Shown: one piece after another, positions 43,500 through 54,850 of the stretch
Numbering within the stretch: position 1 is the first letter of the stretch
How the letters are laid out: each line of letters opens with the position of its first letter
Position numbers and translations under genes: made by a program
The notes under the pieces: generated by a model
What the model saw: only the letters and a program-made list of their open reading frames with translations
What the model was told of the DNA's origin: nothing
The model's database searches: none
Source: Arion vulgaris
Lineage: Eukaryota > Mollusca > Gastropoda > Stylommatophora > Arionidae
Reading direction: 5' to 3'
Assembly (NCBI GenBank): GCA_020796225.1
Contig: CM036758.1
Span: forward strand, 65,317,774 to 65,381,773
DNA length: 64,000 nt

Positions 43500-43600
43500 A
43501 TTTCTTTCAGTCAGACTGTGTTATCTTCCTATTTCTGCTTCCCTTACGGGACCCGACACGACATGAGCGATTTCTTTCAGTCAGACTGTGTTATCTTCCT
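43461..43600. repeat. 70-bp tandem duplication of SINE head plus flank
   Basis: 43461-43530 and 43531-43600 both contain ATTTCTGCTTCCCTT and TCAGTCAGACTGTGTTATCT. They differ at a few positions. Confidence 0.9.
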
Positions 43601-44137
43601 CTGAAGACTTTCCGTTCTACTATAATTCCCAACAGATTAAAGAAATAAAAAGTTAATGAAATAATGAAGTTAGAGAGCTAAGATTGTTGAAGACTAAGTG
43701 AGACAAATATTCGAATCACTTAATGAAAAACTGTGTGATACATGGTGCTAAATCTCACATGATCAATTGCAGACCAAGACTTGATAAACATGGCCTGACA
43801 AGCTCAAGTGAAGAATGAGTTCGGGACAAGGTGGTTTTTTATTTAATAGAAAATAAAATTAATGCTTTTTGAATTTGTGGATGCAGAACAACAATATTAT
43901 CACTTGTAATCCATGTTTTTGATCTCCATATTTCTTTACATGTTGTGCATTCTATTTAAGTACAATTTCAATTGAGAATATGAACCAATATAATGTAAAA
44001 GATAGTGTATAAACAATAGTAATACATATAATATTAGTAACAGTTCTAACAGTCCCCACACACAATGTTCCACACTTAAGGAAATGTATGTGCCTATCTG
44101 TACATTGCAGCCTAGAAATGTGAAGTTATATGCCTTC
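43601..44137. other. no gene recognised
   Basis: Nothing supported. Confidence 0.45.
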
Positions 44138-44229
44138 TATGTGGCTATGTGGTTATGTGGCTATGTGGTTATGTGGCTATGTGGCTATGTGGCTATGTGG
44201 CTATGTGGCTATGTGGCTATGTGGCTATG
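44138..44229. repeat. 8-bp repeat (GTGGCTAT)n
   Basis: About 11 units with some GTGGTTAT variants. The 82-residue frame through it is an artefact. Confidence 0.95.
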
Positions 44230-44426
44230 AGGTTAAACCGTTAACATTGGGTTCCAAAGATCGTGGGATCGAAGACTTAACATGCAGCGCTGTTTTCCAT
44301 AACATTTTTTCCGAAAATTCATATACCTGTTGCAATGTAATTTGTGTTTTATTGAAAAACTATGGAGAGATTATGTGAGAGTGCGATAGATTCATATAGA
44401 GATGCCCAATGCAACCAAGTAACTCA

Positions 44427-44845
44427 TCTCCCCCTTGAAATAATGTAATAATGTCAGAAAAAGAACAACATATGGTGCATATTTTGTTGGTTAACATTCG
44501 CCTGCTATCTTCTTCTTCTTCGAATGCGCCATATTGACCACTTGTTAACCACTCTGTGTGATATGTTTGTCATCTGAGCCTAAGAGCGATTGTACGTTGT
44601 GCCAGTTATGCGCCTACAAGTAGGTCAACACATCCGATTTATGAGATGCTTTTTATTTAATAGAGTAGCTTGCCTAGGTCCTACATCAGTCGCATATCTT
44701 AAGACAATCCTTGTAGGTCGCAATACTGCTATTCGTTACTTCCCTGGGAACCCCGGCACCATACGGGCGCTGTCTCCCTTTAAATCCTGTAATAATATAA
44801 GAAACATTGACAACATATAGTGCATGTTTTTGGTTAGGTTAGCCT
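44427..44845. repeat. about 75-bp direct repeats flanking a SINE-A
   Basis: Left (44427-44505) and right (44770-44845) both carry TCTCCC, GTAATAAT, AACAACATAT(G/A) and GTGCAT, followed by TTGGTTA. They diverge by substitutions. Confidence 0.7.
44508..44770 (-). mobile_element. SINE-A copy
   Basis: Minus-strand full-length copy with a clear (GAA)4 tail and the CGCCCGTATGGTGCCGGGG head. It sits exactly between the two direct repeats. Confidence 0.9.
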
Positions 44846-45199
44846 TTGCACAATTCAGACGTAGTTGGGAATACACAATGCCATATCTGACTGGATGTTG
44901 TGCGTGAATGCTTGCTTTCTTTATCATCAGTGTCCCTCACTATTCAAATGAGACGTGCTCTGATTTCTGAGCCATATGTCATTAATATTCCCGAGTAAGG
45001 GATTAGGAAACTTGTGCACCTCGTACTGTGTGCACACCGAAACAATGGTTGACCCTTCAGACACCGAAACTAGCACGGAATGTAGTTACCAGTGAAGCGT
45101 GTGATCGACTTGGGTGTAGGCACCCTATTCCATGACTCGAATCACCTTATACGACAAAACTGGATGGAGGTACTGGTACAGACAGGTACAACATTGATT
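44846..45199. other. no gene recognised
   Basis: Nothing supported. Confidence 0.45.
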
Positions 45200-45545
45200 T
45201 GATGGATTGATTTGATAGGACCATCATCATTGCACTTCGGTGATTAATCATGTTTGCTCCGATCTCTTTCTTTCACAGGAAGATCTCAGCTGCAGAGCAC
45301 GAACTTCGTAGCACCGGCGAGTTCCCAGATGTAACTTTGAAGATGGTGAAGATATTTTGTAGAAATTTTATTTTCAACTATTTTCTAATGAATTGTGCCC
45401 AGGCAACGGCTTTCCAGCCCTGCTTTTCTCGATTTTGAGCTGCAAGTGGTTCATTTACGTACTCAAATTTAATATGGGACCTACGTTTTATTGTCCGTCT
45501 CCGGTAGGACTAGGAACTTGATCTCACCTACACTGAGATCCAACC
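45200..45545 (+). pseudogene. GAA-tailed LINE, leader and start of C-terminal region
   Basis: Plus-strand counterpart of 10750-11060 (minus). The leader has GATCTCTTTCTTTCACAGGA and GCACGAACTTCGTAGCACCG. It is followed by GATGGTGAAGATATTTTGTA and ACGGCTTTCCAGCCCTGCTT, where the copy at 10.9 kb codes TVAFQPALL. The frame is broken by stops. Confidence 0.7.
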
Positions 45546-45985
45546 ATGTTGATATACTATGACATACATCTAACAATCGATTGCTTCTTTAATAACATCC
45601 CACTTATACTGTATTCATTCTGAAAGTAGTGTGCAACTTGAACCTTTCATTTCGAAATGTATGTACACAAAGTGAATAGCTAGAGAGAGAGTAAACTTAT
45701 TAGAATAAAAACGATTGCCGTTCTGTATTGCAGCCGTGCTAATAATGTCAAGCCGTTCTTCAGTTTCTCCGCCTGAATTGCACGAAATAAAACAAATCTA
45801 CTTAATGTCTACTTGTCCTTCAACTCAGAGGGCATCGTTATATGACAAAGTTCATCTTCAACTGGATCAATGAGCTGTTGGTAGCTTCTGTTTCATAGAT
45901 GTACTGTAATTACAAACAGAGATTTGGATATTTAATGAGAATAAAAAATACAACCAACCACCAATAACAGCATACAATAAATTGA
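45546..45985. other. no gene recognised
   Basis: Nothing supported. Confidence 0.45.
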
Positions 45986-46200
45986 GAACATGTACTAAAA
46001 CAAAGGGAAGACTAAGAAAAAGATGGATAGACAATATCAAGACCACACTAAAAAACACACTGATATAACAAAACACGAAACGGGGGTCTCATCTGGACCT
46101 GGAACGCAAATTAAAGCTCCCACCCTACACTTAACGGCAAGAGTTGACAATCAATTCCACCATCCACCTGGGGAAAGACAATAGACAAATACTTTTCTCT
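45986..46200 (+). pseudogene. probable LINE C-terminal fragment
   Basis: One frame reads TKTKGRLRKRWIDNIKTTLK, then LERKLKLPPYT. The G-R-x-R-x-R-W-x-D pattern is LINE-like. No tail was identified. Confidence 0.45.
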
Positions 46201-46545
46201 CGTTCCAAAAGTATGTTGTTGTTATTGTATGTGATCCCATCTTGCTTTTTTTTTCTACCAGTAATCACGAAGTTTAATGTAGGTGAGATCATACTCCTAG
46301 TCATATAGACGTGTGATAAAACGTAGGATTGGTTTTTAAAAAATGATAGAGTAGGTATAAATAAAACCATTGTAAGATGAAAGTGAATAAGAACAGGCTG
46401 TACAACCTCTGCCGGGATACAATTTCAAAACGAATAAGTTCAGGCTGAACAAACTGTGCCGGCATAACATTTGAAAACGAATAAGTTCAGGATGTACAAA
46501 CTCTGTCAAGGTAAAACTTAATAAATAATTTAATTTATTAATTGA
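46201..46545. other. no gene recognised; short repeats at 46385-46500
   Basis: Three imperfect copies of a unit around GAATAAG(T/A)(T/A)CAGG(C/A)TG occur at 46386, 46432 and 46480, spaced about 47 bp. Confidence 0.5.
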
Positions 46546-46549
46546 TTGA

Positions 46550-46663
46550 TTTATACACCGATCACATTTGCACTTCGTGCATGATGAGATGTGCTTCAAT
46601 ATTTCTTTTTTTTTACACAGGAAATTCTCCTCGGCAGTGCACGAACTCAGTAGCACTAACCAG
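46550..46663 (+). pseudogene. GAA-tailed LINE leader fragment
   Basis: Matches 45215-45310: GATCACATTTGCACTTCG, GTGCTTCAATATTTCTTT, ACACAGGAA and GCACGAACTCAGTAGCAC. It runs into the 22-bp array. Confidence 0.55.
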
Positions 46664-46815
46664 TGTATCCGATATAATATTGAAGATAGAAAGATATAAT
46701 ATTGAAGATAGAAAGATATAATATTGAAGATAGAAAGATATAATATTGAAGATAGAAAGATATAATATTGAAGATAGAAATATATAATATTGAAGATAGA
46801 AAGATATAATACGTA
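46664..46815. repeat. 22-bp minisatellite, about 6.5 copies
   Basis: The unit is AAGATAGAAAGATATAATAT + TG. It ends about 35 bp from the tail of the next SINE-A. Confidence 0.95.
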
Positions 46816-46849
46816 TAATGTTTTTTTGATTAGATTATTGCCTTAGTAA

Positions 46850-47109
46850 CTTCTTCTATGTCAATGATACATTTCAACCATTTTGTTAACCACTCTGTGT
46901 TATTTGTATGCGATCTGAACCTAAGAGCTATTGTACGGTGTGCCTGGTATGCGCCAGCAAGTAGGTCAGTATATCCGATTTCTGCGATGGTTTTCATTCA
47001 CACAGAGTAGCTTACCTTGGTCCTACATCAGTCTCCTCTTACGACATGCCTTGTAGGTTGCACTGGTACTATTCTGTGCTTCTCTTGCGGGCCCCGGCAC
47101 CACACGGCC
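46850..47109 (-). mobile_element. SINE-A copy, diverged
   Basis: Minus-strand copy with GTTAACCACTCTGTGT, CAGCAAGTAGGTCAGTA, GTCTCCTCTTACGACATGCC and CGGGCCCCGGCACCACACGG. Confidence 0.85.
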
Positions 47110-47444
47110 GTCCCTTATTAACAACTAACCATACTACTCGTATTGAGGTTACACTTCCAGGGATGTTTTTGTTTGTTACGTGGCCAACATCAGCACAGGA
47201 TGTAAGTTATATCGCTTCATTTTCTACTGGACTAGAAACTCGTTATCGCTTACATTGAGATCAAGGATCACCGGGAAAATCGTTGAATCGCTCCAGGTGA
47301 AATATGAACCGAGTACATCTAAAGCGATAAGCGAACACCCTTATATAAATATCTAAATATACATCAGTCGAATTAATTATCGTAACCATTACACCTGCTT
47401 ACTATTAACGTTGTTGATATTTAGATTTTCGTGACTTTATGATA
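47110..47444. other. no gene recognised
   Basis: Nothing supported. Confidence 0.45.
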
Positions 47445-47780
47445 TCAGTGCCAGACATGGACATTGACATTAAACGATAGAAGATTACTAGTTACCACAG
47501 AGATGATAGAAGTATCAAGAAACGATATGTTTAAGAATGAAGGTATCAACAAAAATGTGTATAACATCAGTACAAACTTTATCAAGAAATTACAATTCAA
47601 ATGGTTCAGCCACAAAACAAGATTACCAACATACAGTGCACCTTAAAGGGCAATACTATTTAGATGCAATGAATACAACACCAAATGTTTCTACGCAAAA
47701 GGTAGACCAGACCCACATACATAACAAGCAGTGAGATACACTAAGCTCGCAGGGCACATACGAGTCCATTCAATAAATAT
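47445..47780 (+). pseudogene. RTE-like LINE C-terminal fragment
   Basis: It contains LNDRRLLVTTEMIEVSRNDM, FKNEGINKNVY and KLQFKWFSHKTRLPTY (compare LQxRWxGHxxRLP). Homologous to 28215-28690. Confidence 0.6.
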
Positions 47781-47968
47781 ATTTTGTTAAATCGTGAAGC
47801 AATGAGAGAGCACATAATTGCGGAATAGAACACCTTGTCATAAAACACAATTATAATAATATACACAAGTAGTTATATGGAAATGGTATCATGCTGCTGA
47901 CAAATAGCTCACAGCATTGTACACAAGTTGGAGACTTTGACAAATAAATGGTTCTAAAGAATTATACA

Positions 47969-48086
47969 ATTATGTGACAAATACAATTTTGTGACAAATA
48001 CAGTTATGTGACAAATACAGTTATGTGACAAATATAATTATGTGACAAATGTAATTATGTGACAAATACAGTTATGTGACAAATAA
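47969..48086. repeat. 17-bp minisatellite, 7 copies
   Basis: The unit is TGTGACAAATACAGTTA. It lies just upstream of an RTE fragment. Confidence 0.95.
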
Positions 48087-48107
48087 ACACATTTTAAAAC
48101 AAACAAA

Positions 48108-48600
48108 TTGTGCATCCTTGAAGACATCAAAATACAAAAATGGATTGGAAATGTATGTCTAATGTCCGTAGTTGTGTTGACTATATATGGGTGTGAAGCA
48201 TGGACATTTAACAAAGCAGTGGGAAAACATAAACGTTATTTTCAATATAGGTGTTACAGGAGAGTCATATATGTATCATCGACAGAGAAGAGAACAAATA
48301 GATCTATCCAGAAAAAATTAAAAATATAAAGAAAACTGGCTAATGCTACAAATATAATAGAGACAATTGAATTATGTTTATATCAAACGCAACGAAGGAT
48401 TTTAGATGATCTTTATGGAAGAAGGCATGCCGGCAAAGATGAGAAGAGGAAGACCACGCAGAAGATGGATTCAGGATGTAACTGATGATCTGAGCAAGAC
48501 GGCTGCAGAGACGGGACACCTGGTCTATGAGAGAGATAAATTACGATGGACTATTGGGGTAGCAAAGTTCTGCTCTTGACAAACTATGATGATGATGATA
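48108..48600 (+). pseudogene. RTE-like LINE 3' end, GAT tail
   Basis: It reads VLTIYGCEAWTFN, RYFQYRCYRRVIYVS, then MRRGRPRRRWIQDVTDDLSK, TAAETGHLVYERDKLRW and VAKFCS-stop, followed by ATGATGATGATGAT. It is more diverged from 38097 than the 50036 copy is. At least one frameshift is present. Confidence 0.75.
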
Positions 48601-48942
48601 TTGACTAAGATGCTTTTCTGATTTTAGAAAACATGCACTCCTGTTCCTCATGCCTTCTATTTTGATGGTAGTAATCGTTCTAAGTGCTGCTCTTGCTATA
48701 TTATGGCAAATAAAGTGATACTTTTCGTATTGATAAATATGTACCTGGCTAGACTTTTAGATAAAATTACTAGACTTTTTTACCCACACAAATCAGACCA
48801 CAGGCGCAGCATCTGATCATATTGTTACGCACTTTCTACACCAGTCTGGTGTTACCACGCGCGCGCTTCAGAGTGAGTTGCTCGTGAGGTGAGGGATTAA
48901 CGTTCATAAATTGACAAGCATATGTTTGGTGTTGGTGTTTGT
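48601..48942. other. no gene recognised
   Basis: Nothing supported. Confidence 0.45.
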
Positions 48943-49302
48943 CTTGAAAAGTTGCTATTGCGCAAAGCTTCGTTGTTGTGTGAACTTATCTGACATTACA
49001 AATACTGTTACATTAAAAGTAACTTGGATCTAGTTGAAGAGTTGCTACTGGACAAACCTTCATGATTGTGTGAACTTATGTGACATTACAAATACTGTTA
49101 TATTAAGAACAACTTGGATCTAGTTGAAGAGTTGCTACTGGGCAAACCTTCATGATTGTGTGAACTTATGTGACATTACAAATACTGTTACATTAAAAGC
49201 AACTTGGATCTAGTTGAAGAGTTGCTACTGGACAAACCTTCATGATTGTGTGAACTTATGTAACATTACAAATACTGTTACATTAAAAACACCTTGATTT
49301 AT
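48943..49302. repeat. 90-bp minisatellite, 4 copies
   Basis: The unit starts GTTGAAGAGTTGCTACTGGA and contains TGATTGTGTGAACTTATGTG and ACATTACAAATACTGTTA. The first unit is the most diverged. Confidence 0.95.
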
Positions 49303-50035
49303 TTGAATTAATAAGAATATTTGTTATTTTTTTCACAATCGATCACTTGATTAATGTTACTGTAATTAATATGTGAAGTTTCGTTCTTCATGTGTGATTA
49401 AAAACTATCACAGCCACTGTGCACAGAACTACACAACTTTAAAAACTGCTGCTACCTTATATGTCAATCTTTGTTATCATAATTTTCCAAAAACATACAA
49501 CAATAACAGTTAGAATGAACTTACATATTATCTGCGATTTTCCAACTGGATATGATATGTAATAGTTTGAACTACAGAAGCAATATCTAGTTCAACTATC
49601 AGAAGTCAATGACTGACGGTGCTTATATCATATATATGCAGTTGGTTGTAATATTATGCTTGCATATTGGAATACTAGACATCGTGAGTATCCTATGCAG
49701 GGAAATATTTAGTCTGGCCACGTAGTGCAAGAAAGACTAAAATTGATTGGACTTGTTTTTGTTAGTGGGCATACCTTCGTTTGAGATCGTGGATCTCAGG
49801 AATATTGACAGACATTAACGCCAGGGTAAGTCCATATTCTGAGTAGAAATCGTTGATGGTTTAATAGTTTATGCTATATTAAAATTAAATGTTGTATTTG
49901 TTAGTGTGTTGACATTTGTAACTAATTACTGTTTGTATTGCTTGTCACCAGTGACACTTTGATAGCACAATAAGCAATATGTTTGGCCAGTTACCAACTT
50001 GTACTATCATCATTATTTATCTGACATATATGACA
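49303..50035. other. no gene recognised
   Basis: About 730 bp. A consensus-like splice donor CCAGGGTAAGT occurs at about 49821, but no coding frame supports an exon. Confidence 0.45.
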
Positions 50036-50560
50036 ATATTGGCGATAGCAATCAAGAAGTTAAACACAATGAAGAACATGTGCCAAAGCACCAGCAAAGT
50101 ATTACAATTAAAAATATTAGAACATGCATTTTTCCAGTGGCAACTTATGTTTGTGGATCATGGACTATTACACACACAACATGAACGAAAATCCAGTCCT
50201 TCGAAACTAAATGCTACAGAAAGATCCTACGAATACCATGGACAGAAAAAGAAAGAACACTGGTGTCCTGAAAGAACTAAATATTAAAGAGAATTGGATG
50301 ATAAACAACATAATATACAGAAAAATTAGATACTTTGGCCACATTAAGGGTCACGATGGCCTGGAAAAAACAATATTAGAGGGCAGGGTCCCAGGACGCA
50401 GAGGCAGACCAAGGCGAAAATGCCTGCAAAATATTAAAGAAACCATGAATATGACCATCAACAAAGTGGGTGAACTGGCTAGAGACAGAGTGAATTTCAG
50501 ATGTGCTGCAAAGAGAGCAACGTCCTATAAAGGATACGCACCTTGATGATATGATAAATA
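50036..50560 (+). pseudogene. RTE-like LINE 3' end, close relative of the 38.1 kb copy
   Basis: From AAGAAGTTAAACACAATGAA onward it matches 38803-39300: KDPTNTMDRKRKNT, RKIRYFGHIKG, RGRPRRKCLQ, ELARDRVNFRCAAKRATSY and CACCTTGATGAT. The 111-residue frame (50211-50546) is uninterrupted to the stop, so this copy is young or the 38.1 kb copy is its sister. RT is missing. Confidence 0.85.
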
Positions 50561-50579
50561 TATGACTACTCAGTTAATG

Positions 50580-51125
50580 ATCAAAGGTGGAGGTTGAGGA
50601 CGTTACTACCGCACTCCATTGATTCTCTGCCACTCCATTTACATGAACCGTTGTTGTATCTTACTCCTAGTAGATGCTTTACAAGATCCAGAAGGGCAGG
50701 TTTCGGTATGAGTGAATGTCGTCTATAGAGGTTTCTAACCTCCAGAGGTTTATGCGGACGTACTGTAATAGACTACACGGTAATGAGAGAGCGGACATGT
50801 TTTCATTAATAGCATCGATTGATGGGGAGTTAAAGATGGATAAGAGGGAAGGGGGAGGGTGTTCTTCGGTCTCGTTGCGACAGTCTGTTGGATGAAGACA
50901 CTAAAATAAATGTTAAATCGATCCAACGATTTAAACAGTTTGGAGTTACCCGGGGTACAAGTAGAACTATATACCTGAGGGGCAGAGTGAGGAGTGTATT
51001 TAATCAACGAGCCACGGGAACCTTCAGTATGCATACTCTTCGATATATGTTGGGGGAGATTAAGCACATATGGGTTTGCCCAGAGTGGAATGACGTGAGT
51101 TTAGTAAGCAATAACCAATAACCAA
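50580..51125 (+). pseudogene. RNase H-containing retroelement fragment
   Basis: One frame reads NRLHGNERADMFSLIASIDG, the GNERAD signature of RNase H domains carried by several LINE clades. Another frame (50888-51121) reads DEDTKINVKSIQRFKQFGV and further residues to the stop. The clade is not assigned; frames are broken. Confidence 0.5.
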
Positions 51126-51349
51126 AGATTATCACTGTCCAAAAAGTTATATATCAAATATGAAGCTGTTGACATCTTGAGACAGAAGATGTGACATTTG
51201 AGACAGACCGGACTACTACCATCTGGCACGGCAATTATGATCTGAGACACAAAAACGATACAATCATTTGCTAAACTAGAACGTGTAAAGTTTAACTGTA
51301 AAATATGTTCGTTAGTGCATCGTGTATCTTGTATTGTTCGATTTCAATT

Positions 51350-51500
51350 AGAGGAAATGGCACACTATCTGAAGAGAGTACTGCATAAAAGACAGACTTC
51401 ATTGCAATCGTTAATTTATTTTTAGAAAGAAATAGACATCACAAACCGAACGACGCGATCCGGATTCGAATTCATCAATTTTAGTATACAAAGCAAACGG
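51350..51500 (-). mobile_element. SINE-B copy, highly diverged
   Basis: GAGGAAATGGCACACTATCT, GACTTCATTGCAATC and the box-B complement GATCCGGATTCGAATTC place it in SINE-B. Confidence 0.6.
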
Positions 51501-52129
51501 TATGACAACTTTATCACAGATACACCCATCTTTTTTTCCAAACAAAACTGGAGATGAAATTCTTCAACACGTGACAAGATAATTGTTCTGTGACTGCGAC
51601 ATGCAAAGTATAACTTTTTGTGAGAATATAAAAATGTGCCATATTCTATTCATGTCATATTTATCGAATTAGACAGTTCACATGGTGATAATGTTTTGTT
51701 GGTTTACATCAGTGAGTCTCATTCTTTTAGCCTTACTTGTCTCCTGTAATAGTATGCTGTAACGCTCTAAAAATGAATGATGGCATAGTGCGCCCAAAGA
51801 GAACCCTTGCATAAATAAGTGTTTGTTGAACTGTCGTGTCATTAGTCAGTCTCCTCTGTTGTCGTGTTTCATAATCACGAAAATGAAAGCAATTATATAT
51901 CACAAGACAGAAAATATAGTGTCATCTTTGTTGCCATGTCTGACACGTTTTGTTTTACAATCTTTATTTATTTTTTTGTTACAATTTATTTTGTTCATTT
52001 ATTTTTGTATTTTAAGTCGTTACTCAACGTCTTTTATAGTTTTGTCACGATTTGTTATTACATAGATGTGCTGTTTTGTTACTGTTTAACGTTTGCGCTA
52101 AGCCATTGTCTTCTCTTTCTTTCTGTCTT
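51501..52129. other. no gene recognised
   Basis: Two overlapping frames (51823-52187) are T-rich and hydrophobic by composition only. Confidence 0.45.
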
Positions 52130-52280
52130 GTTCCCTTTTAACCAAAGTTGGTGCATATGTACAAAATCTATGCATGCCAAGTCTTGATATCTTCAGATAT
52201 ATCGTGCAGCTCTTGCCAGTTTTTTCATATATAGTTAATCTCTGACTCTAATCCTCGTCACGTATATTTAAGCATCCTTC
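52130..52280 (-). pseudogene. LINE 3' end remnant
   Basis: The order CATGCCAAGTCTTGATATCT and CAGCTCTTGCCAG matches 560-620 and the equivalent of 9240-9330. Confidence 0.45.
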
Positions 52281-52584
52281 TCTGGGTGGTTCCAGGAAAG
52301 TAACCTATATGTTTTATAATAGTGTTGTTATTAGGGAACTGGTTTCTTAGGCTAGCGGTACAGGTTCAATTCAACAGTGGGCGCGGACTATGTTTCGGTT
52401 CTCAGGTGGACCTAGTCTCTAGTCGGTACCAGGAATAGCACCGGGAAGTAAAAGCGACCAGCGTGTTGTTGATCAAATCACCCATCGTGTGTCGACGATC
52501 AATGAAAAACATAGTCCTAAAACACAGTATCATACACTACAACTTAAGGTATAAAAGGGCTATTTTATTTTCATTTTTATTTTC

Positions 52585-53095
52585 TAGAGATGTATCCTAG
52601 CCATCTTCAAACTAAATTACGAATTTCCAATTCAAATGTTGTATCAATCCTAACATATGCTAGCGAGAGTTGGAAAATGACTAAAGATATAGAAAGCAAG
52701 TTGAATACATTTGAAAATAGATGTCTGCGAAACATAATGAATATAAAATGGAACGAATTCAGAAGAAGTGAATAAATCAGAGACATGTCTGGTCAACCAT
52801 TAGTGACAACTGTTATAAGAAAGAAAAGATGGAGATATGTTGGACACACTTTGCGGAGAAATGATCAACGAATATCAAAGCAGGCATTGAAGTGGGATGT
52901 AAAGGGTTCAAAGAGAGGTCGACCTAAGGAGACCCTGAAACGAACTTTGCTGAGAGAGGCAAGAAATATCGGTCTCAGTTCCATGGATGAGATTGAGCGA
53001 GTTGCCCAGGACAGAGCGGTATGGAGAAGTTACTTGCAGGCCATATGTAACGTATAACGGTACGAGAGGAATTATTATTATTATTATATATATAT
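52585..53095 (+). pseudogene. ATT-tailed LINE ORF2 C-terminus
   Basis: It reads LRISNSNVVSILTYASESWK, LNTFENRCLRNIMNIKW, a stop, then SGQPLVTTVIRKKRWRYVGH, RGRPKETLKRTLL and RVAQDRAVWRSYLQAICNV, stop, then (ATT)n and TA. This is the best copy of a family also at 14173 and 59738. The single in-frame stop at 52773 and the short length show it is dead. Confidence 0.8.
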
Positions 53096-53784
53096 ACATA
53101 TACCGCTAGAGCAATGAAGATATTCCAAACTGAAATTGAAACTGAATTTATTGAGTTAGCAAAGATATTACAATTATTCCTTCATGTTGCAGTATGTGTT
53201 GAGCACATACATAATATCTTCGTTATTCCAATTATCACAATCAAATCTGCTGTTTCGTGACTCTACTTTTAGTAATGCTATAATGTTACATACGCTGAAA
53301 ATTGCAGGAGCTCTTGAAATTATTTGTCGCTCTATACTGAACGGTGAGAACGCTTTATAAGTTGAGGCTGAAGATATATTCTTAATATTTAGACACTCAT
53401 TTCGAGATAGTTTGTTAAAAATGTGAAGTAGAGCCTGCGCAATTTATTTTGTAAACGTATAATTTAAGGTACATGATATTCTCAGATGTAACTCAGTTCT
53501 GACAGGTTACGGTAATATCAGCTCTCCATCTTTCTGGTATATCCACATTCTCCGCATACATTTCAGCATGTAAACGGATGCGTACATTATATAAAAACGT
53601 TTACTTGACAATAATTGTAGGAATGTCTATACATGTGATATTTGGGTAGGTAAGATTAATTAGTGCAATATTTGTGGTTAACAGAGTAGCTGTCTGCAAG
53701 CGCTGCCAACAATGTAAAATCATAACCGTGAAGAATTTTGATAATCTGAAGTAATTTTACGCTAAGATCCTCTGATGGCATTAT
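53096..53784. other. no gene recognised
   Basis: Nothing supported. Confidence 0.45.
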
Positions 53785-54075
53785 CTATGTGGGCGCTAGA
53801 TCTATAGCTTTACCATACGTTCTAAACATTGTGGAAATCATAAAGGTAAATACTATTGCTGCTGAGTACACATCGTTTTCAGCCCTACCATGCAACCGAC
53901 TCACTGAGTTCGTTACAGCTGATTTCACAAGAATTCCATCCATTTGCACTGTCACAATATTGTCCAACACAGACAGTCTGCATTCTTTACATTTCTTGTA
54001 GCACGTAATCCTTCTATTATCATTAAACATTTGTATACGCTGAAGTGAAACAACGTTCTTCATGGAAGACATAAT
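53785..54075 (-). CDS. unrecognised ORF, possible single-pass membrane segment
   Basis: The minus-strand frame starting at an internal Met near 54072 gives about 95 residues. A CYKKCKEC cluster lies in the first third, and a hydrophobic stretch (SAAIVFTFMISTMF) near the C-terminus is followed by RTYGKAI. It does not look like any of the LINE or SINE repeats here and does not come from an array. The frame upstream of that Met is SINE-C sequence. It could be an old exon, a fragment of an unknown element, or chance. Confidence 0.25.
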   Translation of the reverse strand: MMSSMKNVVSLQRIQMFNDNRRITCYKKCKECRLSVLDNIVTVQMDGILVKSAVTNSVSRLHGRAENDVYSAAIVFTFMISTMFRTYGKAIDLAPT

Positions 54076-54086
54076 AGAAGAACAAT

Positions 54087-54350
54087 CGCCCGAGTGGTTA
54101 CCGGGGTCCACATTTGGGGTGTAAAGAATAGAACCACTGCTACCTGCCACGCATGTCGTAAGAGGCGACTAAGGAGGTTTGGTGAAATCGGATGTACATA
54201 TCCTAAACGTGTAGAAGTCTATGCGTTTAGGGACCTACCAAACCAATGTGCAACGTATACACGTTCTTGGCAAAGATCAAACATATCACAAAGAGTGATT
54301 AAAATTGGTCGTAAAGAACGAACGCAAAGAAGAAGAAGAAGAAGAAGAGG
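54087..54350 (+). mobile_element. SINE-C copy with 8-bp TSD (reference copy)
   Basis: From CGCCCGAGTGGTTACCGGGG through CGTAAGAGGCGACTAAGGAG and GTGCAACGTATACACGTTCT to GAACGAACGCAAAGAAG and a long (GAA)n tail. Flanks AGAACAAT at 54079-54086 and 54351-54358. Confidence 0.9.
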
Positions 54351-54417
54351 AGAACAATTAATTATGATAAATATGTAAACTACCAAAGATTTTGTAAAAA
54401 ATATGTCCGAAGAAATC

Positions 54418-54523
54418 AGTTCTGTGCGACTACAGAAGTGCCTTCCAGATACATCCTTAAGGTAACACTAAACAAATCAATGTGCGACTACAGAAGTGTG
54501 TCCTTACGGTAACACTAATTCTC
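54418..54523. repeat. about 60-bp tandem duplication
   Basis: Both units carry TGTGCGACTACAGAAGTG and GGTAACACTAA; the second has an internal deletion. Confidence 0.8.
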
Positions 54524-54689
54524 TAAGTAAACTCTAAATGGATGAATGCATTCTCTAACAAATCACTATTAACCTGTGACATTGAAGGTCTTGCAGGGAC
54601 AGCATATTTGTAATAAATCAGTAGATTTTCTAATTGTGACCATCTCGTGCAGGAAGATATTAATCCTGAACAATGACAGTAGTTTAGAC

Positions 54690-54850
54690 ATATAACATTA
54701 CATAAAGAGTTGGAGAAAACCGTAATGAAAGGAAACATACCGGCACAGAGGAATAGAGGAAGACTGTAGAGAAGATAGATGCATGATGTAACTGCTGATT
54801 TGAACATGACGACTGAAGATGCGGGACATCTGGCCTGAAATAGGGGCCCC
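54690..54850 (+). pseudogene. RTE-like LINE C-terminal fragment
   Basis: It reads NETVMKGNIPAQRNRGRL, then MHDVTADLNMTTEDAGHLA. Matches 48420-48530. Confidence 0.6.

Noticed and set aside
47969..48086. Initially counted as another 19-bp array
   Set aside because: Measuring unit starts gave 17 bp, so it was removed from the 19n set.
49800..49835. Strong splice-donor-like CAGGGTAAGT as evidence of an exon
   Set aside because: No open frame or acceptor upstream supports an exon; isolated donor matches are expected by chance.
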